NCBI RefSeq assembly: GCF_030696055.1 | Contig: NZ_JAUYNP010000249.1 | Span: forward strand, 1-41,824 | Direction: 5' to 3' | Source: Pseudomonas sp. | GTDB lineage: Bacteria > Pseudomonadota > Gammaproteobacteria > Pseudomonadales > Pseudomonadaceae | DNA length: 41,824 nt | Shown here: in pieces, positions 18,290 to 28,800 of the stretch | Layout of the letters: every line of letters starts with the position of its first letter | Numbering within the stretch: the stretch's first letter is position 1 | The notes under the pieces: model-generated | Databases searched by the model: none | Told to the model about the DNA's origin: nothing | Seen by the model: only the letters and a program-made list of their open reading frames with translations | Translations under genes and position numbers: made by a program

Positions 18290-18820
18290 ATGCAATTGCG
18301 ACTGACAAGAAAACTAATAGGCGCAGTGTTGTTAAGCAGCTGCCTGGGGATGTCTGCGGCATTTGCCGGTGAGCTGGGTGCGGGGCTGAGCAGTACCGAA
18401 CAGAGCCATTATCTGGCCGAGCTGAAACGCTTGTACCTGACCCAGGATGAGCGCCAGGCGTTGCTCGCCCATAGCAACGATCTGCTGAAAACCTATGCCC
18501 TGCGCGCGGCCTATCAGGTCGGCCAGGCGCAACGCCAGGATCGCCTGTATCAGCTGAGCCTGGCCGGCTCCGGCGAGTTGCTGCTGCGTGAGGAAGTGCG
18601 CGGGCAGAACGGCACCGATATCGCCGTGCACAACCGGCTGATCAGCCTGTTCGGCGCCGATCCCTATGTGCGCTACGAGTGCCCGGCGAGCGGCATCAGC
18701 TGCGTACTGCATAACCCCAACGATGGCAGCCCGCTGCTCAGCATAGTGCGCGACCATAAGGGCGCGGCCGAGCTGGCCAAGGCCCTGAGCTTTCTGATTC
18801 GCAATCTGCAAAAAGGCTAG
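18290..18820 (+). CDS. Small exported protein of unknown function
   Basis: I do not recognise this 176-residue protein. It starts with a clear signal peptide (basic MQLRLTRK, hydrophobic LIGAVLLSSCLGMSAA, cleavage after AFA), giving a mature periplasmic protein of about 150 residues. The mature part is largely helical (LSSTEQSHYLAELKRLYLTQDERQALLAH), with a segment VRYECPASGISCVLHNP whose two cysteines could form a disulfide. It has no membrane anchor beyond the signal, and the Cys in the signal is not in a lipobox position. AAGGG precedes the ATG. It is divergent from dipA across about 80 bp, so shared regulation is possible. Downstream lies the structured gap before aceF. Confidence 0.75.
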   Translation: MQLRLTRKLIGAVLLSSCLGMSAAFAGELGAGLSSTEQSHYLAELKRLYLTQDERQALLAHSNDLLKTYALRAAYQVGQAQRQDRLYQLSLAGSGELLLREEVRGQNGTDIAVHNRLISLFGADPYVRYECPASGISCVLHNPNDGSPLLSIVRDHKGAAELAKALSFLIRNLQKG

Positions 18821-18830
18821 GCCGGTCGTT

Positions 18831-18906
18831 GTAGGGTGGACATGGCAGCGCCTTGTCCGCTCTGCGGCCTGCATGGCGGACAAGCCTTGCGGCATGTCCG
18901 CCCTAC
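18831..18906. repeat. Nested inverted repeat downstream of the exported-protein gene
   Basis: Outer arms GTAGGGTGGACATG (18831-18844) and CATGTCCGCCCTAC (18893-18906) pair over 14 positions with one G-U. Inner arms CTTGTCCGC (18852-18860) and GCGGACAAG (18876-18884) pair over 9. Both arms carry the same GGACA/TGTCC word. It resembles dispersed GTAGGGTGGACA repeats of Pseudomonas. Confidence 0.7.
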
Positions 18907-18930
18907 GCACTGTGCCATGGTGGTAAAGGC

Positions 18931-19062
18931 AAAAATGGCCGGGAGCCATTTTTAACGTCGCGCAGCGACGGCCGGAGGTGGCTGCCATGGATGGCAAGCC
19001 ACAAAAACGCCGGGAGCGTTTTTGCGCGCAAGCCCCGAAGGGGTGAAGCACATGGATGTGCT
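18931..19062 (+). repeat. Two tandem, diverged hairpin units with GGA loops (candidate structured RNA)
   Basis: Unit A: hairpin 1 AAAAATGGC-cggga-GCCATTTTT (18931-18953); hairpin 2 CGTCGC-gca-GCGACG (18956-18970); hairpin 3 with arms GTGGCT+GCC and GGC+AGCCAC, loop ATGGAT (18978-19002). Unit B: hairpin 1 AAAAACGC-cggga-GCGTTTTT (19003-19023); hairpin 2 CCCC-gaa-GGGG (19033-19043); hairpin 3 AGCAC-atggat-GTGCT (19047-19062). The loops of hairpins 1 and 3 are identical between units, while the stems differ yet still pair. Hairpin 3 of both units presents CATGGATG on the plus strand, which fits the RsmA/CsrA recognition consensus CANGGAYG. Hairpin 1, flanked by A and T runs, could terminate transcription in either direction. 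The 314-bp gap 18821-19134 contains no gene. Confidence 0.65.
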
Positions 19063-19068
19063 GAACAC

Positions 19069-19096
19069 AAAAAAAACCCCGCCAAAGTGGCGGGGT
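19069..19096 (-). terminator. Intrinsic terminator of aceEF
   Basis: On the minus strand: a 9-bp GC-rich stem (19077-19084 with 19088-19095, plus one A-T pair at 19076/19096), loop CTT, then a run of eight T's (19076-19069; the first also closes the stem). It lies 39 bp beyond the aceF stop codon. Confidence 0.9.
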
Positions 19097-19134
19097 CGAG
19101 GATACGAGCGTGGCGTGCTCGAAAGTTGAAGCGG

Positions 19135-20778
19135 TTACAGCAGCATGGTGCGGATATCCGCCAGGACGTCGGCGAGGCGCTTGGTAAAGCGCGCCGCGGC
19201 GGCACCGTTGATCACCCGGTGGTCGTAGGACAGCGACAGCGGCAGCATCAGTTTGGGCTGGAAGGCCTTGCCATCCCACACCGGCTGGATGGTCGCCTTG
19301 CTCACCCCGAGGATTGCCACTTCCGGCGCGTTGACGATAGGTGTGAAGCCGGTACCGCCGATATGGCCGAGGCTGGAGATGGTGAAGCAGGCGCCCTGCA
19401 TATCATCGGCTGACAGCTTCTTGGTCCGCGCCTTTTCCGCCAGGGCGGCGGCTTCGGCGGCCAGCTGCAGCAGGCTCTTCTGATCGACGTTCTTGATCAC
19501 GGGTACCAGCAGGCCATCCGGGGTGTCCACGGCGAAGCCGATGTGCACGTATTTCTTGCGGATGATCGCCTTGCCGCTCGGCGCCAGCGAGCTGTTGAAG
19601 TCCGGCAGTTCCTTGAGCAGGAAGGCGCAGGCCTTGAGCAGCAACGGCAGCACGGTGAGCTTGACCCCGGCCTTTTCCGCCACGGCTTTCTGCGCCACGC
19701 GGAAGGCTTCCAGCTCGGTGATATCGGCCGAGTCGAACTGGGTCACGTGCGGCACGTTGAGCCAGCTGCGATGCAGGTTAGCGGCGCCGACCTGCATCAG
19801 GCGGGTCATCGCCACTTCTTCGATTTCACCGAACTTGCTGAAGTCCACGGTCGGAATCGGCGGGATGCCGGCGCCGCCGATTGCGCCAGTCGGCGCTTGC
19901 TTGGCCTTCTGCATCATGGCTTTGACGTGGGCTTGCACGTCTTCCTTGAGCACGCGACCCTTGGGGCCTGTGCCAGGCACGGCCGACAGCTCGACGCCGA
20001 ACTCGCGAGCGAGCTGACGCACGGCCGGGCCCGCATGCACTTTGCTGCCGCTGGCGGCTGCAGGCGCGGCGGCAACGCTGGCGGCAGCCGCGGCCAGCGA
20101 GGCGATGGCGCTGACTTCGGCGACTACCGCAGGGTGTGCGCCGGCGGGCGTTGTATGCACGGCAGGCGCTTGCGCAGGTGCTGGCGCTGGAGCGGCGGCA
20201 GGTGCGCTGCCGGCCACTTTCAGCTTGAGGATGAAATCGCCAGTGCCGACTTCGTCTTCCAGCTTGACGCCGATGCTTTCCACCACGCCGGCGACCGGCG
20301 AGGGGATTTCCATGCTGGCCTTGTCCGACTCCAGGGTAATCAGCGACTGGTCGGCTGCGACCGAGTCGCCGACCTTGACCAGTATTTCGATGATCTTGGC
20401 CTTGCCGTCCGAGCCGATATCCGGCACGTGGATATCCTGCACGCTGCTGCTCGCCGCCGCGGCAGGCGCGGCAACCGGAGCCGGCGCTTGCGCGGCTTGC
20501 GGCGCGGCGGCCGGAGCAGCAGCGGCTGGCGCAGCGGCTGCTGCACCTTCGACTTCCAGCTCCAGCAGTTCGTCGCCTTCTTTCAGACGGTCGCCCAGCT
20601 TGATTTTCAGGCTCTTGATCACCCCGGCTTTGGGCGCCGGGATCTCCATGCTGGCCTTGTCCGACTCCAGAGTCAGCAGGCTCTGGTCGGCTTCGATGCG
20701 ATCGCCAACCTTGACGAACAACTCGATCACTTCACCCTCACCGCTGCCGATGTCGGGTACGCGAATAACTTCACTCAT
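19135..20778 (-). CDS. aceF: Pyruvate dehydrogenase E2 (dihydrolipoamide acetyltransferase)
   Basis: The E2 core of the pyruvate dehydrogenase complex transfers the acetyl group from lipoamide to CoA. The 547 residues hold two lipoyl domains, each with the lipoylation motif LESDKASMEIP (about 1-80 and 115-195), joined by Ala/Pro-rich linkers. A peripheral subunit-binding domain follows (AGPAVRQLAREFGVELSAVPG, about 243-285), then the acetyltransferase domain ending in SLSYDHRVINGAAAARF with the catalytic His and Asp. The ATG has GAGGAG 8 bases upstream. It is the second gene of the aceEF operon, 11 bp after aceE, and is followed by a strong terminator. Confidence 0.97.
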   Translation of the reverse strand: MSEVIRVPDIGSGEGEVIELFVKVGDRIEADQSLLTLESDKASMEIPAPKAGVIKSLKIKLGDRLKEGDELLELEVEGAAAAAPAAAAPAAAPQAAQAPAPVAAPAAAASSSVQDIHVPDIGSDGKAKIIEILVKVGDSVAADQSLITLESDKASMEIPSPVAGVVESIGVKLEDEVGTGDFILKLKVAGSAPAAAPAPAPAQAPAVHTTPAGAHPAVVAEVSAIASLAAAAASVAAAPAAASGSKVHAGPAVRQLAREFGVELSAVPGTGPKGRVLKEDVQAHVKAMMQKAKQAPTGAIGGAGIPPIPTVDFSKFGEIEEVAMTRLMQVGAANLHRSWLNVPHVTQFDSADITELEAFRVAQKAVAEKAGVKLTVLPLLLKACAFLLKELPDFNSSLAPSGKAIIRKKYVHIGFAVDTPDGLLVPVIKNVDQKSLLQLAAEAAALAEKARTKKLSADDMQGACFTISSLGHIGGTGFTPIVNAPEVAILGVSKATIQPVWDGKAFQPKLMLPLSLSYDHRVINGAAAARFTKRLADVLADIRTMLL

Positions 20779-20789
20779 CGTTTCGCTCC

Positions 20790-23435
<2,646 letters not shown>

Positions 23436-23544
23436 GGCTTGCTCCAGGGCGGAAAGGCTTCCAGAATCGGAGGCCAGGGTTCGCGGCCGACTTCGTGAGT
23501 GGGCCTCGTAAATTCTTGGGTTGACCGGGGTAGGGCCGGCTCTG

Positions 23545-23559
23545 TGTAGTTTTACTACA
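23545..23559. promoter_or_regulatory. RccR-type operator, site 1 (aceE-proximal)
   Basis: TGTAGTTTTACTACA, a perfect 6-bp inverted repeat with a 3-base spacer, 110 bp upstream of aceE. The 15-bp length and TGTAGT-N3-ACTACA form match the aceE site described for the RpiR-family regulator RccR. HexR sites (TGTAAT-N3-ATTACA) are closely related. Confidence 0.75.
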
Positions 23560-23596
23560 TTCCGACGCCGATTTCAGCCTTTTGGATACAATCTTC

Positions 23597-23611
23597 GGTA
23601 GTAAAACTACA
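23597..23611. promoter_or_regulatory. RccR-type operator, site 2
   Basis: GGTAGTAAAACTACA, 14/15 identical to the reverse complement of site 1. Centres are 52 bp apart, about five helical turns. On the minus strand it overlaps a possible aceE -35 (TTGTAG, 18-base spacer, TATCCA). It is 91 bp before glnE, so an effect on glnE is also possible. Confidence 0.65.
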
Positions 23612-23702
23612 ATTATTTTCGCTGCCAGTGATCGCCCCGCTCTAGCGCCGGGTGTTTGCCTTATCCGCGTTCTCGCTGGCGGCCCGCCAAAAAGGATAGA
23701 CT

Positions 23703-26648
23703 ATGAGCCTGCCCGCGCTGGCCTCTTTACCTGCTGCGCTCGATCCCTTGGCCCTGCGCGCAGAGCAGTCCTTGCAGCAGGCATTTAGCCAATTATCCGC
23801 TGAGGCGGCGGCGCAATTCGCCGCCTGGCCGGCCGCGCGCCGCGAGACCTTGCGCCGGGTCGGCGCGGCCAGCGATTTCGTCGTGCAGCAGGGTTTGCGC
23901 GATCCGCAGATGCTGCTGGAGCTGGCGGCTTGCGGTGAGTTGGAGCGGGCCTTGGCGGCTGGCGAGCTGCGCGGGCAGCTGCTCGAGGCGTTGCGCGACT
24001 GCGCCAATGAGGAGGAGTTGGGGCGGCGCTTGCGGCGTTTTCGCAACCGTCAGCAGCTGCGCATCATCTGGCGCGATATCAGCCGTCAGGCCGATCTGAT
24101 CGAGACCTGTCGCGACCTCTCGGATCTGGCCGATGCCTGCATCGACCTGGCCTACCACTGGCTGTATCCGCAGCACTGCGTGCAGTTCGGCACGCCCATC
24201 GGTCGGCGCTCTGGCGAGCCGCAGCATATGGTGGTGCTCGGCATGGGCAAGCTGGGCGCCCATGAACTGAATCTGTCCTCGGATATCGACCTGATCTTCG
24301 GCTACCCCGAGGGCGGCGAGACCCAAGGGGTGAAGCGTGCGCTGGACAATCAGGAGTTCTTTATTCGCCTCGGCCAGCGCCTGATCAAGGCGCTGGATGC
24401 GATCACGGTCGATGGCTTCGTGTTCCGCACCGATATGCGCCTGCGCCCCTATGGCTCCTCCGGCTCCCTGGTGTTCAGCTTCAACGCGCTGGAGCAGTAC
24501 TACCAGGATCAGGGTCGCGACTGGGAGCGCTACGCCATGATCAAGGCGCGGGTGGTGGGTGGCGACCAGGTCGCCGGCGCGCAGTTGCTGGAGATGCTGC
24601 GACCCTTCGTTTATCGGCGCTACCTGGACTTTTCCGCCATCGAAGCGCTGCGCGCCATGAAGCAGCTGATCCAGCAGGAAGTGCGGCGCAAGGGCATGGC
24701 CGAAAATATCAAGCTCGGTGCCGGCGGCATCCGCGAGGTGGAATTTATCGCCCAGGCCTTCCAGCTGATTCACGGTGGGCGCGACCTCAGCCTGCAGCAA
24801 CGCTCGCTGTTCAGCGTGTTGCAGATCCTGCAAGGGCAGGGCTATTTGCCCGCCGCGGTGACCGACGAGTTGCGCGATGCCTATGCCTTTCTGCGTTATA
24901 CCGAGCATGCCCTGCAGGGCATCGACGATCGGCAGACGCAGATGCTCCCCGACGACGAGCGGGATCGCGCGCGGGTGGCCTTTATCATGGGCTTTGCCAG
25001 CTGGCAGGCGTTCCATGAGCGCCTGATGCACTGGCGTGGCCGGGTCGACTGGCATTTCCGCCAGGTCATCGCCGACCCGGACGAGGAGGTCGAAGGCGAT
25101 CAGGAGGCGGTGGTCGGCGGTGAGTGGCTGCCGCTGTGGGAGGAAGCTCAGGACGAGGCGGCGGCCTGTCACCAGCTGAGCGAGGCCGGTTTTGCCGATG
25201 GCCTAGGGGCCTGGCAGCGCTTGGTCGGGCTGCGCAACGGCAACCAGGTGCGCGCCATGCAGCGCCTCGGCCGCGAGCGTCTGGACGCCTTCGTGCCGCG
25301 TCTGCTGGCCCAGGCGGTGGAGCACGACAACCCGGACCTGGTGCTGGAGCGGGTGTTGCCGCTGGTGGAGGCGGTGGCGCGGCGTTCGGCCTATCTGGTG
25401 TTGCTCACGGAAAACCCCGGAGCTTTGCAGCGCTTGCTAACCCTGTGCGCCGCCAGCCCGTGGATCGCCGAGCAGATCACCCGCTTCCCCTTGTTGCTCG
25501 ATGAGCTGCTCAACGAGGGGCGCCTGTTCAAGCCGCCCCTGGCGCCGGAGCTGGCCGCCGAGTTGCGCGAACGCCTGGCGCGTATCCCCGAGGACGACCT
25601 GGAACAGCAGATGGAAGCGCTGCGTCATTTCAAGCTGGCCCACGGACTGCGCGTGGCCGCCTCGGAAATCGCCGGCAGCCTGCCGTTGATGAAGGTCAGC
25701 GACTATCTGACCTGGCTGGCCGAGGCGATTCTCGATCAGGTGCTGGCCCTGGCCTGGCGCCATACGGTGGCCAAGTACGGCACGCCGCGGCGGGTCGATG
25801 GCAGCCTGTGCGATCCGGATTTCGTCATAGTCGGCTACGGCAAGGTGGGCGGCCTGGAGTTCGGCCACGGCTCGGACCTGGATCTGGTGTTTATCCACGA
25901 TGGCGATCCCCAGGCCGAGACCGACGGCGCCAAGCCCATCGACGGCGCGCAGTTCTTCAATCGCCTGGGCCAGCGCATCATCCACCTGCTGACCACCCAG
26001 ACCAACTCCGGCCAGCTCTATGAGGTGGATATGCGCCTGCGTCCCTCGGGCGCGGCGGGTTTGCTGGTCAGCTCCCTGGGCGCCTTTTTGCGCTATCAGG
26101 AGAACGAGGCCTGGACCTGGGAGCATCAGGCCCTGGTGCGCGCGCGGGTGCTGGTGGGGTGCCCGCGGGTCGGTAAGGCCTTCGCGGCGGTGCGCGCGCA
26201 GGTGCTGGGGGGCGCGCGCGACCTGAACAAGCTGCGCGGCGAGGTCAGCGAGATGCGCGCCAAGATGCGCGACAACCTCGGCAGCAAGGCCACCGCCGCC
26301 GGCACCGCGGCCAACGCCTTCGAGGCCGCGTTCCCCTTCGATCTGAAGCAGGATGCCGGTGGTATCGTCGATATTGAATTTATGGTGCAATACGCGGCCC
26401 TGGCCTGGTCGCACCAGTACCCGGAACTGCTGGAGTTCACCGATAACATCCGCATTCTGGAAGGGCTGGAGCGCGTCGGTATGCTGCCGGGGGAGGATGC
26501 TCGTTTGCTGCGGGATATTTACAAAGCCTACCGCGCAGCGGCGCACCGCCAGGCATTGCAGAAGCAGCCTGGGGTGGTGAGTGGTGAGCAGTTCCCTGAG
26601 GAGCGGCGCAGCGTGATGCGCATCTGGCGGGAACTGGGCTTGAGCTGA
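23703..26648 (+). CDS. glnE: Bifunctional glutamine synthetase adenylyltransferase/deadenylase
   Basis: GlnE attaches AMP to, and removes it from, glutamine synthetase in response to PII and glutamine, tuning ammonia assimilation. The 981 residues contain two nucleotidyltransferase domains. The N-terminal deadenylase domain has GMGKLGAHELNLSSDIDL (about 179-196) and the C-terminal adenylyltransferase domain has GYGKVGGLEFGHGSDLDL (about 709-726). Both Asp pairs are present. Each half also has the helical GlnE segment (KLGAGGIREVEFIAQ, about 338; DAGGIVDIEFMVQYAAL, about 884). AAGGA precedes the ATG. It diverges from aceEF and is followed by ilvE after a GC hairpin. Length equals the Pseudomonas norm. 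Confidence 0.97.
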   Translation: MSLPALASLPAALDPLALRAEQSLQQAFSQLSAEAAAQFAAWPAARRETLRRVGAASDFVVQQGLRDPQMLLELAACGELERALAAGELRGQLLEALRDCANEEELGRRLRRFRNRQQLRIIWRDISRQADLIETCRDLSDLADACIDLAYHWLYPQHCVQFGTPIGRRSGEPQHMVVLGMGKLGAHELNLSSDIDLIFGYPEGGETQGVKRALDNQEFFIRLGQRLIKALDAITVDGFVFRTDMRLRPYGSSGSLVFSFNALEQYYQDQGRDWERYAMIKARVVGGDQVAGAQLLEMLRPFVYRRYLDFSAIEALRAMKQLIQQEVRRKGMAENIKLGAGGIREVEFIAQAFQLIHGGRDLSLQQRSLFSVLQILQGQGYLPAAVTDELRDAYAFLRYTEHALQGIDDRQTQMLPDDERDRARVAFIMGFASWQAFHERLMHWRGRVDWHFRQVIADPDEEVEGDQEAVVGGEWLPLWEEAQDEAAACHQLSEAGFADGLGAWQRLVGLRNGNQVRAMQRLGRERLDAFVPRLLAQAVEHDNPDLVLERVLPLVEAVARRSAYLVLLTENPGALQRLLTLCAASPWIAEQITRFPLLLDELLNEGRLFKPPLAPELAAELRERLARIPEDDLEQQMEALRHFKLAHGLRVAASEIAGSLPLMKVSDYLTWLAEAILDQVLALAWRHTVAKYGTPRRVDGSLCDPDFVIVGYGKVGGLEFGHGSDLDLVFIHDGDPQAETDGAKPIDGAQFFNRLGQRIIHLLTTQTNSGQLYEVDMRLRPSGAAGLLVSSLGAFLRYQENEAWTWEHQALVRARVLVGCPRVGKAFAAVRAQVLGGARDLNKLRGEVSEMRAKMRDNLGSKATAAGTAANAFEAAFPFDLKQDAGGIVDIEFMVQYAALAWSHQYPELLEFTDNIRILEGLERVGMLPGEDARLLRDIYKAYRAAAHRQALQKQPGVVSGEQFPEERRSVMRIWRELGLS

Positions 26649-26657
26649 ATTGATGGT

Positions 26658-26680
26658 GCCGGCCGCGTGTGGCGGCCGGC
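26658..26680. terminator. GC hairpin between glnE and ilvE
   Basis: A perfect 9-bp stem (GCCGGCCGC at 26658-26666, GCGGCCGGC at 26672-26680) with loop GTGTG, 10 bases after the glnE stop. No T-run follows (CTACTCTG), so termination may be partial and some ilvE transcription may come from glnE. Confidence 0.5.
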
Positions 26681-26717
26681 CTACTCTGTACCAATAGAAT
26701 GTGAGGAGCAGGCAATT

Positions 26718-27641
26718 ATGTCGATGGCCGATCGTGATGGCGTGATCTGGTATGACGGCGAACTGGTGCCGTGGCGCAGCGCGACCACCCACGTGCTGAC
26801 CCATACCCTGCACTACGGCATGGGCGTATTCGAGGGCGTGCGTGCCTACAACACCCCGCAGGGCACGGCGATCTTCCGTCTGGAGGCGCACACCGACCGC
26901 CTGTTCGATTCGGCCCACATCATGGGCATGAAGATTCCCTTCAGCAAAGAAGAGATCAACCAGGCCACCCGCGCCGCCGTGCGCGAGAACAACCTGGAAA
27001 GCGCCTATATCCGTCCGATGGTGTTCTACGGATCTGAAGCCATGGGCCTGCGCGCCACCGGCTTGAAGGTGCAGGTGATAGTCGCAGCCTGGAACTGGGG
27101 TGCCTATATGGGCGACGAAGCCCTGCAGGTCGGCATCAAGGTGCGCACCAGCTCCTTTACCCGCCACCACGTCAATATCTCCATGACCCGCGCCAAGGCC
27201 AACGGCAACTACATCAACTCGATGCTGGCGCTGCAGGAAGCCATCTCCGGTGGCGCCGATGAGGCCATGCTGCTGGACCCGGAAGGCTATGTGGCCGAGG
27301 GCTCGGGGGAGAATATCTTTCTGGTCAAGAACGGCGTGATCTACACCCCGGAAGTCACGTCCTGCCTCAATGGCATCACCCGTAACACCATCCTGACCCT
27401 GGCCGCCGAGCACGGTATCCAGGTGGTCGAGAAGCGCATCACCCGCGACGAGGTGTATATCGCCGACGAGGCCTTCTTCACCGGCACCGCCGCCGAAGTC
27501 ACGCCGATTCGCGAAGTCGATGGCCGGCAGATCGGTGCGGGTCGTCGCGGCCCGGTGACCGAGAAGCTGCAGACCGCTTATTTCGACCTGGTGACTGGCA
27601 AGACCGATGCTCACGCCGAATGGCGCACCTTGGTTAAATAA
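26718..27641 (+). CDS. ilvE: Branched-chain amino acid aminotransferase
   Basis: IlvE is a fold-type IV PLP enzyme that transaminates the 2-oxo acids of leucine, isoleucine and valine with glutamate, the final step of their synthesis. The 307 residues have the PLP-binding lysine at residue 160 in MTRAKANGNYINS, the N-terminal LHYGMGVFEGVRAY, EGSGENIFLV, and the C-terminal FFTGTAAEVTPIREVDGR with the cofactor-phosphate contact. AGGAG is 9 bases before the ATG at 26718; the reading frame stays open further upstream but lacks conserved sequence. It sits between glnE and the LPS core cluster, as in P. aeruginosa. Confidence 0.97.
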   Translation: MSMADRDGVIWYDGELVPWRSATTHVLTHTLHYGMGVFEGVRAYNTPQGTAIFRLEAHTDRLFDSAHIMGMKIPFSKEEINQATRAAVRENNLESAYIRPMVFYGSEAMGLRATGLKVQVIVAAWNWGAYMGDEALQVGIKVRTSSFTRHHVNISMTRAKANGNYINSMLALQEAISGGADEAMLLDPEGYVAEGSGENIFLVKNGVIYTPEVTSCLNGITRNTILTLAAEHGIQVVEKRITRDEVYIADEAFFTGTAAEVTPIREVDGRQIGAGRRGPVTEKLQTAYFDLVTGKTDAHAEWRTLVK

Positions 27642-27653
27642 GCGGCCAGCTTC

Positions 27654-27692
27654 GTAGGATGGGTTGAGCGCAGCGATACCCATCACGCGATG
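27654..27692. repeat. GTAGG-TGGGTT / TACCCATC dispersed repeat, copy 2
   Basis: GTAGGATGGGTTGAGCGCAG is followed by CGATACCCATCACGCGATG. ATGGGT (27659-27664) pairs with ACCCAT (27677-27682) around an AGCGCAGCG loop. It closely matches the copy at 8875-8908. Confidence 0.65.
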
Positions 27693-27728
27693 CAGATTAG
27701 GCTGATAGTCGAGCGTTAAGTCTGTCCG

Positions 27729-27744
27729 GGAGGCGAAAGCCTCC
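27729..27744 (+). terminator. Small GAAA-tetraloop hairpin before waaF
   Basis: GGAGGC-GAAA-GCCTCC, followed by TTGGTCGTTTC. The moderate T content allows weak termination or attenuation 21 bp before the waaF ATG. A leader-structure role is equally possible. Confidence 0.4.
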
Positions 27745-27765
27745 TTGGTCGTTTCTGGAAACCGC

Positions 27766-28800
27766 ATGAAAATACTGATCGTAGGCCCCAGTTGGGTGGG
27801 CGATATGGTGATGGCGCAGACACTGTTCCAGTGTCTGCAGCAGCGCCACCCCGGCTGCGAAATCGATGTGCTGGCCCCCGAGTGGAGCCGGCCGATTCTC
27901 GAGCGCATGCCCGAAGTGCGCCAGGCCCTGAGCTTCCCCCTGGGCCACGGCATGCTCGAGCTGGCCACCCGGCGCAAGATAGGCAAGTCCCTGGCCGGCC
28001 AGTACGATCAGGCCATTCTGCTGCCCAATTCGCTCAAATCCGCCCTGGTGCCGTTCTTTGCCGGCATCCCCAAGCGCACCGGCTGGAAGGGCGAGATGCG
28101 CTACGGCCTGCTTAACGATATCCGCGCACTGGACAAAGAGCGTTACCCGCTGATGATCGAGCGCTTTATGGCCCTGGCCTTCGAGCCGGGCGCCGAACTG
28201 GCGCAGCCTTATCCGCGGCCGTCTCTGCAGATAGAGCCGGCCAGCCGCGACGCGGCCTTGCGCAAGTTCGGCCTGAGCCTGGATCGCCCGGTGCTGGCGC
28301 TCTGTCCGGGGGCCGAGTTCGGCGAAGCCAAGCGCTGGCCGAGCGAACATTACGCCAAGGTCGCCGAGGCGAAGATCCGCCTCGGCTGGCAGGTCTGGCT
28401 GTTCGGCTCGAAGAACGATCATCCAGTGGGTGAAGATATCCGTTCGCGCCTGATTCCCGGCCTGCGTGAAGAAGCGGTGAATCTGGCCGGTGACACCAGC
28501 CTGGCCGAGGCCATCGACCTGCTGTCCTGCGCGGGAGCCGTGGTGTCCAACGATTCCGGGCTGATGCATGTGGCGGCCGCGCTGAATCGCCCGCTGGTGG
28601 CGGTGTACGGCTCCACTTCGCCGGCCTTCACCCCGCCTCTGGCCGAGCAGGTGGAGATAGTCCGCCTTAATCTTCCGTGCAGTCCCTGCTTCGATCGCAC
28701 CTGTCGCTTCGGCCACTACAACTGCCTGGGCCAGCTCAAGCCGCGCGCGGTGATAGAGGCGTTGGAGCGCCTGGTGGCCGATCCGGTCGAGGTCGAATAG
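27766..28800 (+). CDS. waaF: LPS heptosyltransferase II
   Basis: WaaF adds the second L-glycero-D-manno-heptose to the LPS inner core on the cytoplasmic face of the inner membrane. It is a GT9-family GT-B enzyme of 344 residues. The N terminus MKILIVGPSWVGDMVMAQ is characteristic, as are ALCPGAEFGEAKRWPSEHYA (nucleotide-sugar donor region) and VVSNDSGLMHVAAALNRPLVAVYGSTSP, where ADP-heptose is bound. The ATG at 27766 has GGAA 6 bases upstream; a TTG at 27745 would add 7 residues. Its TAG overlaps the GTG of waaC by one base. It is the first gene of the LPS-core run. Confidence 0.96.
   Translation: MKILIVGPSWVGDMVMAQTLFQCLQQRHPGCEIDVLAPEWSRPILERMPEVRQALSFPLGHGMLELATRRKIGKSLAGQYDQAILLPNSLKSALVPFFAGIPKRTGWKGEMRYGLLNDIRALDKERYPLMIERFMALAFEPGAELAQPYPRPSLQIEPASRDAALRKFGLSLDRPVLALCPGAEFGEAKRWPSEHYAKVAEAKIRLGWQVWLFGSKNDHPVGEDIRSRLIPGLREEAVNLAGDTSLAEAIDLLSCAGAVVSNDSGLMHVAAALNRPLVAVYGSTSPAFTPPLAEQVEIVRLNLPCSPCFDRTCRFGHYNCLGQLKPRAVIEALERLVADPVEVE

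Noticed and set aside
18931-19062. CRISPR-like array of short palindromes
   Set aside because: Only two units, diverged from each other, no constant direct repeat with unique spacers, no cas genes.
18853-19413. Short frames across the structured gap (plus 18853-19413, minus 18903-19205)
   Set aside because: They run through the hairpin units and into aceF; the composition follows the repeats and no ribosome binding site or domain is visible.
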